Shown: positions 1 to 6,008 of the stretch, one piece after another
How the letters are laid out: each line of letters opens with the position of its first letter
Position numbering within the stretch: the first letter of the stretch is position 1
Position numbers and translations under genes: made by a program
The notes under the pieces: generated by a model
Told to the model about the DNA's origin: nothing
Seen by the model: the letters and a program-made list of their open reading frames with translations, nothing else
Database searches by the model: none
From: Vallitaleaceae bacterium
GTDB taxonomy: Bacteria > Bacillota > Clostridia > Lachnospirales > Vallitaleaceae
Assembly: GCA_027858555.1 (NCBI GenBank)
Contig: JAQICP010000094.1
Span: 1-10,604, forward strand
Length of the DNA stretch: 10,604 nt
Direction: 5' to 3'

Positions 1-75
1 CTCATCCATGAATATTACCCTTGAACCTACTTCATTAGCAAAACTCATCTCATGTGTTACGACAATCATCGTCAT
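1..75 (-). pseudogene. 5'-truncated polar amino-acid ABC transporter ATPase remnant (runs off window)
   Basis: The 25 visible codons from the ATG at 75 read MTMIVVTHEMSFANEVGSRV followed by IFMDE. This is the H-loop (switch histidine) region of GlnQ/ArtP-type ATPases that energise polar amino-acid uptake at the membrane. Walker A, Q-loop, signature and Walker B, which should precede it by about 190 residues, are missing: upstream DNA encodes a different small ORF and then an M16 peptidase. Reading the same frame further upstream gives no ATPase-like residues beyond roughly the glycine at 79-81, so homology breaks near position 80. This makes a real deletion more likely than a simple frameshift. 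An AAGGTGG at 81-87 gives the remnant an apparent ribosome binding site, so a short C-terminal peptide might still be translated. The rest lies outside the window. The family call is firm; pseudogene status is inferred. Confidence 0.75.
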
Positions 76-80
76 AAATC

Positions 81-87
81 CCACCTT
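81..87 (-). promoter_or_regulatory. Shine-Dalgarno-like site before the ATPase remnant
   Basis: The minus strand reads AAGGTGG five bases before the ATG at 75, one mismatch from AAGGAGG. It overlaps the TAA stop of the preceding 45-codon ORF. It decides whether the ATPase remnant could be translated from an internal ATG and translationally coupled to that ORF. It may be accidental. Confidence 0.35.
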
Positions 88-223
88 ATGAGATATACAT
101 AGCCTTAAGCGCTTCAATATCTAATCCTAATGATTTACTGATTTCCTGTATTTTATATTGCCCTTGATAATCAATATAAAACTTATCATATAATCCGCTC
201 TTTCTAACAAATAAATCAATCAT
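86..223 (-). CDS. Small ORF of 45 residues, function unknown
   Basis: An ATG at 223 is preceded by AGGTG at 231-235 with a 7-base spacer, and the frame stays open for 45 codons to TAA at 86-88. The protein starts MIDLFVRKSG and ends LDIEALKAMYIS. The middle is rich in Tyr, Lys and Gln (YDKFYIDYQGQYKIQEISKS). The C-terminal half looks helical, loosely like a small helix-turn-helix segment, but I do not recognise a family. There is no signal peptide or membrane helix. It starts 49 bases after the M16 peptidase stop and ends 10 bases before the ATPase remnant. A TTGATA at 264-269 and TATAAG at 243-248 lie only 15 bases apart, so a separate promoter is doubtful and read-through from the peptidase gene is possible. 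It could also be a decayed fragment of a longer gene. Confidence 0.45.
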   Translation of the reverse strand: MIDLFVRKSGLYDKFYIDYQGQYKIQEISKSLGLDIEALKAMYIS

Positions 224-272
224 GTCTTTTCACCTAATCTTTCTTATATTATTAATGTCAACGTATCAAATC

Positions 273-3179
273 TTATATATGTAAATGCTTGATGGTTTTA
301 AACACATCTTGATCTTCTGTAATCTTGGTCTCATTGCCAACAACGCATAGGTAATTCTGGCTCATAGTATGTTGTATGATACTATACAGATTCCTAATGT
401 CTTCAAGTGTTGTTGCGAGTACCTGGTCTCTATCTAATTGTAATAGTTCGTTAGATACATTCGATATATGTTGTGAAATAACTTTGCTATTCTCCATGGA
501 AGGTGTTAGTGGCTGATCTAATCTACTGATTGCCCCTAATATGTATTTTCTCAGTTCCCTGCTATCTACCTCAAAATGCTCGATATAATCACACATCACA
601 TCATAATGATGAATGGTTTGAATAAGATTAGGATCTCTATATGACACGAGAAACATATCCCCATTTCTTCTAAAATTAACCATGGCGCCATATGCACCAC
701 CTTTAATTCGAATATTAGTCCACAGATAATCTAAGCTGATAATAACTTGAAGGACTTTGAGTGAACCATGATATTCAAACCCTGCAGTTTTATAATTACC
801 TGCCTTTGCAACATATTGAATCTTATCAGAGGTCATGAATCCTTCGTTTTCTTTAACTAAAGATACCGGTGGTGCAACCTCGATTGCTGCTTCGTTATCA
901 TAGATATCAAGATGTTCTTCTAGTAGCTCATCCACCTTATCATCATACACTTCTTGATAAGTGGTTGCGATCAGTAACTGTGCGCCTCTAAATATCTGCT
1001 CACACAATCTGTCAAAATGACTAATAACAGTACTGGCATCCTCTTCGAATTCTTTTTCAATCTCTATTAAAAAATGATAATAACCTATGCCTGAAAATAA
1101 ATCTCTTACTTTACTAGCTGGTGAAAAGTAACTCTCTGCACGGGTGGCACTGGTCACATGCCCACTACCGGTAAGACCCATTTGGACACGCGATTTTGAT
1201 TCCTGTATTAATTCTCTCAGACGTGTTGTTTCAGTGAACTGGGTATTCAGTAGTATTTCTTCCACTAAAGCAATCATTTCTGGACTCTTTTCCATAAAGC
1301 ATTTGCCTGATATCTCTAGTTTCGGATAATAGGCCATAGGCTCTTCACTATCGTCATATACTTGAACACTAAAATCAATGCCACCTGTATTGATGTTAAT
1401 CTCATCTGATAAATCCGGATAACTGTAATGCTCTGTGCTCATTTCACCAAGTAATTTGGATAGGAGCTTCACATATGGCAAGTCGCTTTCTTCAATCATA
1501 CTCAAGTCGAAAAGCCACTTCATATATAGGATATCATTAGTAAATGCATGATGTCTGAGAATACTGGTTTCCTTAATTGTACGTAAATCCTTTTCAAGAA
1601 TCTCTATCTTATGATCCACATCAGATAATTCTAAAAGTGGTATGGACGCTACCTCCTCCGGGTTTTCTTCTGCATTTTGATATTCTTCAAGCGCTTTTGT
1701 TTCCGCTATAACTGCTAGAATCTGCTCTTTTTTTAGACTATTTTTGTAATCAGCAAGTTGAAGTCTGATTGCTTCTTCTCTAGCACTAAGCAGTTTCGTA
1801 TCAGGTTCTAGACTGAGAACTGAAACATGGGGATTATCAATGAAATATTTCTTTAAAAGGTTATCTAAACAGCCGTCTTCAGTGCCTGCTTTTAAAGCTT
1901 CAAATGCTGTATTATATTCAAAATACTCAAAAGGACTACCTTCATATAGCCAACTATCAAGTGCTTTTATAGCATAAATAATACCTTTAGGATTTCGGCC
2001 AAAATCTGCCTCTTTAATCTTGAATTCAAAATAGTTGATTGCTGCTTGAACCTTTTTCTGGTCCAAACCTTCTTCACTAATTTTTTGTATGGTCGATTTG
2101 ATAATATTAACAAATTCCTCTTTTTTCTCAAGGCTTGTATTCTTAGCTATAATACTAAATGTCGGTTGCATAATACTAGAATCATAGGCACCAAATACAT
2201 CTTTTCCAATGCCCGCATCTAATAACGCTTTTTTAAGAGGTGCTCCCGGTGCTTCCAATAATACATATTCAAGTATCTCCATACCGATGTACTCACAATT
2301 AACTAGTCGACTACCCGTTACAAAGTTCATTGAAAGGTATGTCTTATCTTCCGTTGTTTCATTACTTGAGATAGGATACGAGAAAACAAACTCTTCTGGA
2401 CTCTTAAATGGCTTTTGCATTTTAATCTCAGAATCAACGACGATGCGTTCAAAATCATCTAGATACTGATCATTCAACCAAGCTAGTTTTTCTTCTACAT
2501 CTACATCACCGTATAAAAAGATATAGCTGTTTGATGGATGATAGTAGGTATTATGGTAATTCAAAAACGTTTCTTCAGTGAGTTCCGTAATGCTATCAGG
2601 ATCTCCGCCTGATTCAAATCGGTAGGCTGTATCAGGAAAGAGGGATTGTTGGATTTTTCTGAACAATACGGATTCTGCTGATGAAAACGCACCTTTCATC
2701 TCATTATAAACAACACCCTTATAGATGATGTCTTCAGAGGCATCTTTCAATTCGTAATGCCAACCCTCTTGTTTTAAAATCATTGGGTCTTTATGAATAT
2801 TAGGATAAAATACGGCATCTAGATAGACATCCATCAGATTTTCAAAATCCTTATCATTCATGCTGGCAATAGGATACATGGTCTTGTCTGTGAAAGTCAT
2901 GGCATTTAAAAATGTATTTAGGGAACCTTTTGCAAGTTCAACAAAAGGATCCTTCAACGGGAATTTTCTTGAACCGCATAAAACAGAATGTTCAAGTATA
3001 TGTGGTAAACCGGAATCATCTGCCGGTGGTGTTCGAAAGGCTATGGAAAAAGTCTTATTCCTATCGTCATTTTTGATAAAAAGTACGCGTGCACCACTTT
3101 TTTCGTGTTCATATAACTGACCGATTCCATTCAGCTCATCTATCTGCTTTTCTTCTATTAATCTATAATGAGTACTCAT
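273..3179 (-). CDS. M16C family zinc metallopeptidase (presequence protease / insulinase-like)
   Basis: This 968-residue protein matches the full length of bacterial M16C peptidases, relatives of mitochondrial presequence protease PreP, which degrade short unstructured peptides inside a closed chamber. The inverted zinc motif is H60-I-L-E63-H64 (in LPHILEHSVLCGS). The distal zinc ligand is E160 in GVVYNEMKG, 96 residues after H64, the spacing known from PreP. Near the C terminus R824 and Y830 in RIKGGAYG match the Arg/Tyr pair that binds substrate in the family, and YRDPN follows at about 847. The domain order should be catalytic M16 (about 1-230), inactive M16 (230-450), M16C linker (460-700) and two C-terminal M16-like domains. 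There is no signal peptide, so it is probably cytosolic. The start is supported by AGGAGG at 3188-3193, 8 bases upstream, and by a strong promoter. It is probably transcribed alone, possibly with the 45-residue ORF. No key residue is missing. Confidence 0.96.
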   Translation of the reverse strand: MSTHYRLIEEKQIDELNGIGQLYEHEKSGARVLFIKNDDRNKTFSIAFRTPPADDSGLPHILEHSVLCGSRKFPLKDPFVELAKGSLNTFLNAMTFTDKTMYPIASMNDKDFENLMDVYLDAVFYPNIHKDPMILKQEGWHYELKDASEDIIYKGVVYNEMKGAFSSAESVLFRKIQQSLFPDTAYRFESGGDPDSITELTEETFLNYHNTYYHPSNSYIFLYGDVDVEEKLAWLNDQYLDDFERIVVDSEIKMQKPFKSPEEFVFSYPISSNETTEDKTYLSMNFVTGSRLVNCEYIGMEILEYVLLEAPGAPLKKALLDAGIGKDVFGAYDSSIMQPTFSIIAKNTSLEKKEEFVNIIKSTIQKISEEGLDQKKVQAAINYFEFKIKEADFGRNPKGIIYAIKALDSWLYEGSPFEYFEYNTAFEALKAGTEDGCLDNLLKKYFIDNPHVSVLSLEPDTKLLSAREEAIRLQLADYKNSLKKEQILAVIAETKALEEYQNAEENPEEVASIPLLELSDVDHKIEILEKDLRTIKETSILRHHAFTNDILYMKWLFDLSMIEESDLPYVKLLSKLLGEMSTEHYSYPDLSDEININTGGIDFSVQVYDDSEEPMAYYPKLEISGKCFMEKSPEMIALVEEILLNTQFTETTRLRELIQESKSRVQMGLTGSGHVTSATRAESYFSPASKVRDLFSGIGYYHFLIEIEKEFEEDASTVISHFDRLCEQIFRGAQLLIATTYQEVYDDKVDELLEEHLDIYDNEAAIEVAPPVSLVKENEGFMTSDKIQYVAKAGNYKTAGFEYHGSLKVLQVIISLDYLWTNIRIKGGAYGAMVNFRRNGDMFLVSYRDPNLIQTIHHYDVMCDYIEHFEVDSRELRKYILGAISRLDQPLTPSMENSKVISQHISNVSNELLQLDRDQVLATTLEDIRNLYSIIQHTMSQNYLCVVGNETKITEDQDVFKTIKHLHI

Positions 3180-3228
3180 ATTGTGTTCCTCCTATGTGTT
3201 TTAATTCAGTATACTTTACTCTAGATTA

Positions 3229-3257
3229 ACTATACCGTTTTTTAATAGAATTATCAA
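3229..3257 (-). promoter_or_regulatory. Sigma-A type promoter of the M16C peptidase gene
   Basis: On the minus strand TTGATA (3257-3252) and TATAGT (3234-3229) are separated by exactly 17 bases. Each hexamer differs from consensus by one base. Transcription should start near 3222, giving a leader of about 42 bases ending at AGGAGG and the ATG at 3179. The -35 box lies five bases from the edge of hairpin repeat copy A. Confidence 0.8.
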
Positions 3258-3261
3258 GAAG

Positions 3262-3340
3262 AACGCGTATCACCCGTACGCGTTTTCTCGAAGAGAAATT
3301 CTGCGGGGGGTAAAGTTCTCTTTCTTTATAAGAACTTTAC
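3262..3340. repeat. Three-hairpin intergenic repeat, copy A
   Basis: Read on the plus strand, this copy has three consecutive perfect stems. Stem 1 is AACGCGTA (3262-3269) with TACGCGTT (3277-3284). Stem 2 is TTTCTC (3284-3289) with GAGAAA (3293-3298). Stem 3 is GTAAAGTTCT (3310-3319) with AGAACTTTAC (3331-3340). Copies C and D share the same order, spacing and stem 2 and 3 sequences, but stem 1 differs by compensated changes (C-G here for T-A there). It lies between the csp terminator and the M16C promoter. No U-tract follows any stem on the minus strand, so it is not a typical terminator. Confidence 0.75.
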
Positions 3341-3349
3341 TGATCTAAA

Positions 3350-3370
3350 ACAATTCATGTAGTGAATTGT
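3350..3370. repeat. Perfect hairpin between repeat copies A and B
   Basis: ACAATTCA (3350-3357) and TGAATTGT (3363-3370) form a perfect 8-bp stem with a 5-base loop. It fills the spacer between repeat copies A and B. No U-tract follows on either strand, so I do not call it a terminator. Confidence 0.6.
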
Positions 3371-3376
3371 GTTGTG

Positions 3377-3467
3377 AAAGCGTACCCTTGTGCTTTTCAC
3401 TCAGTACGCTTTTTCCTGCAGGGAAATTCTTCCAAGGTAAAGTGGTGTTTCTTGCAAAAAACTTATC
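3377..3467. repeat. Three-hairpin intergenic repeat, copy B (diverged)
   Basis: Stem 1 is AAAGCGTAC (3377-3385) with GTACGCTTT (3404-3412), a perfect 9-bp stem with a longer 18-base loop. Stem 2 is TTTCC (3412-3416) with GGAAA (3422-3426), replacing the TTTCTC/GAGAAA of the other copies by a different but complementary pair. Stem 3 begins GGTAAAGT at 3436-3443 and ends ACTTATC at 3461-3467; it pairs only imperfectly. Within the stem 1 loop, CTTTTCAC (3393-3400) could instead pair with GTGAAAG (3374-3380), so two folds compete. Same orientation as copy A. Confidence 0.55.
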
Positions 3468-3475
3468 ATTCATAT

Positions 3476-3504
3476 TCGGCATGCAAGTGTATTGATAATG
3501 CCGA
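3476..3504. repeat. Inverted repeat downstream of repeat copy B
   Basis: TCGGCAT (3476-3482) and ATGCCGA (3498-3504) are perfect inverted repeats with a 15-base loop. No U-tract follows. The stretch from here to the csp terminator (3505-3565) shows no gene or clear signal. Confidence 0.5.
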
Positions 3505-3565
3505 TTTATTGATTCACTGAACATCAATCCATTGACCTAACCTATTTCAGTAACCTTTTTTTCAC

Positions 3566-3597
3566 AAAAAAAGACCCTCGATTATATCGAGAGCCTT
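3566..3597 (-). terminator. Intrinsic terminator of the cold-shock gene
   Basis: On the minus strand AAGGCTCTCGAT (3597-3586) pairs with ATCGAGGGTCTT over 12 positions, including G-U wobbles, around a 3-base loop. Seven T residues follow (3572-3566). It starts about 20 bases after the csp stop codon, so csp is transcribed as a single-gene unit. Confidence 0.9.
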
Positions 3598-3617
3598 CTA
3601 TTGATATTGTATTATAA

Positions 3618-3818
3618 TTATAGTTTAGCTACGTTAGCAGCTTGAGGGCCTTTAGGACCATCAGTAACTTCAAATTCTACACTATCGCCTTCTTCTAAAC
3701 TTTTGAAACCATCACCACTGATTGCTGAGAAATGTACGAATACATCATCACCGCTATCTGTAGAAATAAAACCAAAACCTTTTTTCGCATCGAACCATTT
3801 TACTGAACCTTGTTGCAT
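3618..3818 (-). CDS. csp: Cold-shock domain protein (CspA/CspB family)
   Basis: This 66-residue protein is the standard length for a single cold-shock domain: a five-stranded OB-fold that binds single-stranded RNA and DNA and keeps mRNA unfolded at low temperature or in fast growth. RNP1 is KGFGFI (residues 13-18) and RNP2 is VFVHF (26-30). The aromatic residues W8, F15, F17, F27, H29 and F30 that stack on bases are all present. The protein ends in the typical GPQAANV region. AGGAGG at 3827-3832, 8 bases before the ATG, fixes the start. It has its own promoter, a leader of about 157 bases and its own terminator. Which numbered paralogue it is cannot be told from sequence alone. It lies between purH and the M16C peptidase but has no evident functional link to them. 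Confidence 0.97.
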   Translation of the reverse strand: MQQGSVKWFDAKKGFGFISTDSGDDVFVHFSAISGDGFKSLEEGDSVEFEVTDGPKGPQAANVAKL

Positions 3819-3976
3819 AATAATTTCCTCCTAGAGATTAATAAGTTTCGTAGCAATCAATCCCTCCGTACATTCAAAGAAGACGAATAATAATAATCTT
3901 TCAACCTAAAATTCTAACAAGTCGATTGTATTAACCTAGGGTCTAAAAAAGCTTACTACTTAGGTCAATTACCACT
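3819..3976 (-). promoter_or_regulatory. Long 5' leader of the cold-shock mRNA
   Basis: From the predicted start near 3976 to the ATG at 3818 there are about 157 untranslated bases. Leaders of this length are typical of cold-shock genes, where they refold with temperature and control stability and translation. The leader contains an AGGAGG ribosome binding site (3827-3832) and an earlier purine-rich GGAGGG (3862-3867). I did not find a single dominant hairpin by eye, so thermosensing is inferred from the gene family and leader length. Confidence 0.5.
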
Positions 3977-3982
3977 AAAATT

Positions 3983-4011
3983 AGCATACCATAGGGCTAA
4001 AACAATGTCAA
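3983..4011 (-). promoter_or_regulatory. Sigma-A promoter of csp with extended -10
   Basis: The minus strand reads TTGACA (4011-4006, perfect consensus), a 17-base spacer, and TATGCT (3988-3983). A TG dinucleotide one base upstream of the -10 hexamer adds an extended -10 element. This is the strongest promoter in the window and fits an abundant cold-shock mRNA. Confidence 0.85.
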
Positions 4012-4061
4012 TATAAGATTAACCGCATTTCTATGCCATTTCTGCACCGTTTTTATACAAT

Positions 4062-4156
4062 TCTGACTATTGTCCCTAGCACTCAACTATTACTCTGACT
4101 ATGCCCTAGACATCCCCTAGTCTCTTTCCTAGATATTCGCGAGGCGCTTTCCTAGA
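4062..4156. repeat. Cluster of short CTAG-containing repeats after purH
   Basis: The tetramer CTAG occurs five times in 80 bases (4076, 4106, 4117, 4129, 4152), each time in a CCTAG context. Two longer imperfect repeats are visible on the plus strand: CTGACTATTGTCCCTAG (4063-4079) and CTGACTATGCCCTAG (4095-4109). CTTTCCTAGA occurs at 4124-4133 and at 4147-4156. A further CCTAGG lies at 3935-3940. The cluster lies between the purH stop and the csp promoter. No intrinsic terminator for purH is visible here; the stretch 4012-4061 shows nothing. Confidence 0.45.
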
Positions 4157-4173
4157 GGGTACATTTTACTATT

Positions 4174-5742
4174 CTAATGCTTAAAATGTCGCATATCTGT
4201 GAACACCATTGTCATGCCGTATTGATTACACAGATCAATGGAATCTTGATCTTTCATAGAACCGCCAGGCTGAATTATCGCTGTAATGCCTGCCTGCTTC
4301 GCTGCTTCAACACAGTCATTAAATGGGAAGAACGCATCTGACGCCATAGCACTACCGATTAGACTGTCCGCACCTAGTGCTTCTTTACCATGTTCGATTG
4401 CTTGTTCAAGTGCCCATATACGATTAACTTGTCCAGGACCTACGCCTATGGACTGTTTGCCTTTTCCGATTGCGATGCCGTTTGACTTGGCATGTTTTAC
4501 AATTTTCCATGCGAATTTCATATCTTCTATCTCTGTCTCACTGGGTTGTCTATCTGTCACAACATTGAATATGATATTACCATTCTCATCTTCTTTGAAC
4601 AACTTGGAATCTACTGTTTGAATGATGAGACCGCCACCTACTTTTTTCATATCAGATGCCGTATCTGCTTGTTTTGTTTCTATATTTTTAAGTTCTAGTA
4701 ATCTGATGTTTTTCTTCTTCATAAGTACTTCTAATGCTTCCTTAGAAAAACTTGGTGCAACAACTATTTCAAGGAATATCTTATTCATTTCAAGAGCCGT
4801 AGCTGCATCCACTTCTTGATTTGTTACAACAATACCACCAAAGATAGATTTAGGGTCTGAGTTATACGCTTTCATATAAGCGTCGTATACATCCGTCCCA
4901 CAACCAACACCACATGGATTGGCATGCTTACATGCTACTGCTGCCGGTTCATCAAACTCTTTTAAGAGTTCAAGGGCACCATTCGTATCATTGATATTAT
5001 TGAAAGATAATTCCTTACCATGTAATTGTTTAGCCGCTGAAAGCATACCTGTGTTGGCACCAACTTCTTTGTAAAATGCAGCTTGTTGATGATGATTCTC
5101 ACCATAACGCATATCCTGTATTTTTTCGAAGGTCATGGTTACTACACTAGGCAGATCCGTTGCACCTCTATGACCCCGCATATAAGTCGCAATTAAGGTG
5201 TCATAATGTGCGGTATGTTCAAAAACTTTAGACGACAGATAAAAATTAGTATTAAGAGAAACTTTTCCTTTTTCTCTTAGTTGTTCCAGTACCGTCTCGT
5301 AATCAGCAGGGTCTATGATGACTGACACATCTTGATAATTTTTAGCGGCAGATCTTAGCATAGTTGGGCCACCAATATCGATGTTCTCAATAGCGTCTTC
5401 AAGTGCTACGCCTTCTTTTAAAATAGTTTGTTTGAATGGGTATAAGTTGACCACAACGATGTCAATAGGTGTCACACCCAGTTCCTTGATTTGTGCCATA
5501 TGGTCTTTGTTACTTCTCATAGCTAAGATACCTGCATGTATATGAGGATCTAGCGTCTTCACACGGCCATCCAAGCATTCTGGGAATCCCGTAATGTCTG
5601 AAATACCAATCACTTCAATACCAGCTTCTTCTAACGCTTTAGCGGTACCTCCTGTTGATATGATCTCCACATCTAATTCACGTAAGTTTCTAGCAAATTC
5701 AACGATGCCTGTTTTGTCTGATACACTGATTAATGCTCTCAT
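4174..5742 (-). CDS. purH: Bifunctional AICAR transformylase / IMP cyclohydrolase PurH
   Basis: PurH carries out the last two steps of purine synthesis in the cytosol: it formylates AICAR ribotide with 10-formyl-tetrahydrofolate, then closes the ring to IMP. At 522 residues it is full length. The N-terminal cyclohydrolase (MGS-like) domain shows SVSDKTG (6-12), ISTGGT (28-33), TGFPECLDGRVKTL (51-64) and NIDIGGPTMLRSAAKN (120-135). The transformylase domain starts near 200 and contains CKHANPCGVG with the catalytic pair K272/H273, then SIFGGIV, IQPGGSMKDQDSI and the C-terminal MRHFKH. Two usually conserved residues differ: KTLHP is KTLDP (D65) and RYGENPHQ is RYGENHHQ (H217). AAGGAG at 5748-5753 supports the start. 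It lies downstream of pfl with two hairpin repeats between, and has no convincing promoter, so it may depend on read-through from the ZTP-controlled pfl transcript. Confidence 0.97.
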   Translation of the reverse strand: MRALISVSDKTGIVEFARNLRELDVEIISTGGTAKALEEAGIEVIGISDITGFPECLDGRVKTLDPHIHAGILAMRSNKDHMAQIKELGVTPIDIVVVNLYPFKQTILKEGVALEDAIENIDIGGPTMLRSAAKNYQDVSVIIDPADYETVLEQLREKGKVSLNTNFYLSSKVFEHTAHYDTLIATYMRGHRGATDLPSVVTMTFEKIQDMRYGENHHQQAAFYKEVGANTGMLSAAKQLHGKELSFNNINDTNGALELLKEFDEPAAVACKHANPCGVGCGTDVYDAYMKAYNSDPKSIFGGIVVTNQEVDAATALEMNKIFLEIVVAPSFSKEALEVLMKKKNIRLLELKNIETKQADTASDMKKVGGGLIIQTVDSKLFKEDENGNIIFNVVTDRQPSETEIEDMKFAWKIVKHAKSNGIAIGKGKQSIGVGPGQVNRIWALEQAIEHGKEALGADSLIGSAMASDAFFPFNDCVEAAKQAGITAIIQPGGSMKDQDSIDLCNQYGMTMVFTDMRHFKH

Positions 5743-5775
5743 AGTGACTCCTTTCGATTATCATATTATGTGTAA

Positions 5776-5858
5776 GAACAAAGTGTACTTCCAGTACACG
5801 TTTTCTCACAGAGAAATTGTTTTCAATGGGAAGTCCTTGTTTTAATGGGGACTTCCTA
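5776..5858. repeat. Three-hairpin intergenic repeat, copy C
   Basis: Stem 1 is GTGTACT (5783-5789) with AGTACAC (5793-5799). Stem 2 is TTTCTC (5802-5807) with GAGAAA (5811-5816). Stem 3 is GGAAGTCC (5829-5836) with GGACTTCC (5849-5856). The first 50 bases (5776-5825) are identical to 5865-5914 in copy D. After that the sequences diverge, but stem 3 keeps pairing: three base pairs differ between C and D and each change is compensated. It lies in the leader region just upstream of purH. Confidence 0.8.
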
Positions 5859-5864
5859 GACTGT

Positions 5865-5940
5865 GAACAAAGTGTACTTCCAGTACACGTTTTCTCACAG
5901 AGAAATTGTTTTCATGTAAAGTTCCTATGAAGAACTTTAC
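5865..5940. repeat. Three-hairpin intergenic repeat, copy D
   Basis: Stem 1 is GTGTACT (5872-5878) with AGTACAC (5882-5888). Stem 2 is TTTCTC (5891-5896) with GAGAAA (5900-5905). Stem 3 is GTAAAGTTC (5916-5924) with GAACTTTAC (5932-5940), nearly identical to stem 3 of copy A. It is arranged head-to-tail with copy C at a period of 89 bases. It begins about 8 bases beyond the end of the pfl terminator. No U-tract follows its stems on the minus strand. Confidence 0.8.
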
Positions 5941-5948
5941 TATTGTAG

Positions 5949-5997
5949 AAAAAGCCAGGTACCGGCTATTATAACTAAAAGGGAGTGCCGATACCTG
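5949..5997 (-). terminator. Intrinsic terminator of pfl
   Basis: On the minus strand CAGGTATCGGC (5997-5987) pairs with GCCGGTACCTG (5966-5956) over 11 positions with one U-G wobble. The loop is 20 bases. Five T residues follow at 5953-5949 after a GC dinucleotide. It starts 11 bases after the pfl stop codon. The large loop and short U-tract could make it leaky, which matters because purH downstream lacks a clear promoter. Confidence 0.75.
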
Positions 5998-6008
5998 TAA
6001 TTAACAAG

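Noticed and set aside
243..269. Promoter for the 45-codon ORF (TTGATA / TATAAG)
   Set aside because: The spacer is only 15 bases; the alternative TTGACA at 256-261 has no -10 box at 17 bases.
3345..3527. 60-codon minus-strand reading frame between csp and the M16C gene
   Set aside because: It runs through repeat copy B and the inverted repeats, has no ribosome binding site and no recognisable protein features.
4286..4819. Several plus-strand frames opposite purH
   Set aside because: They are antisense to a full-length purH with intact motifs and have no ribosome binding sites or family resemblance.
5754..5780. Promoter for purH using TATGAT near 5760
   Set aside because: The best -35 candidates at 17 or 18 bases match consensus at no more than three of six positions.
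5776..5940. CRISPR-like reading of the repeated 50-base block
   Set aside because: There are only two copies, the spacer itself folds as part of the element, and no cas genes are in view.
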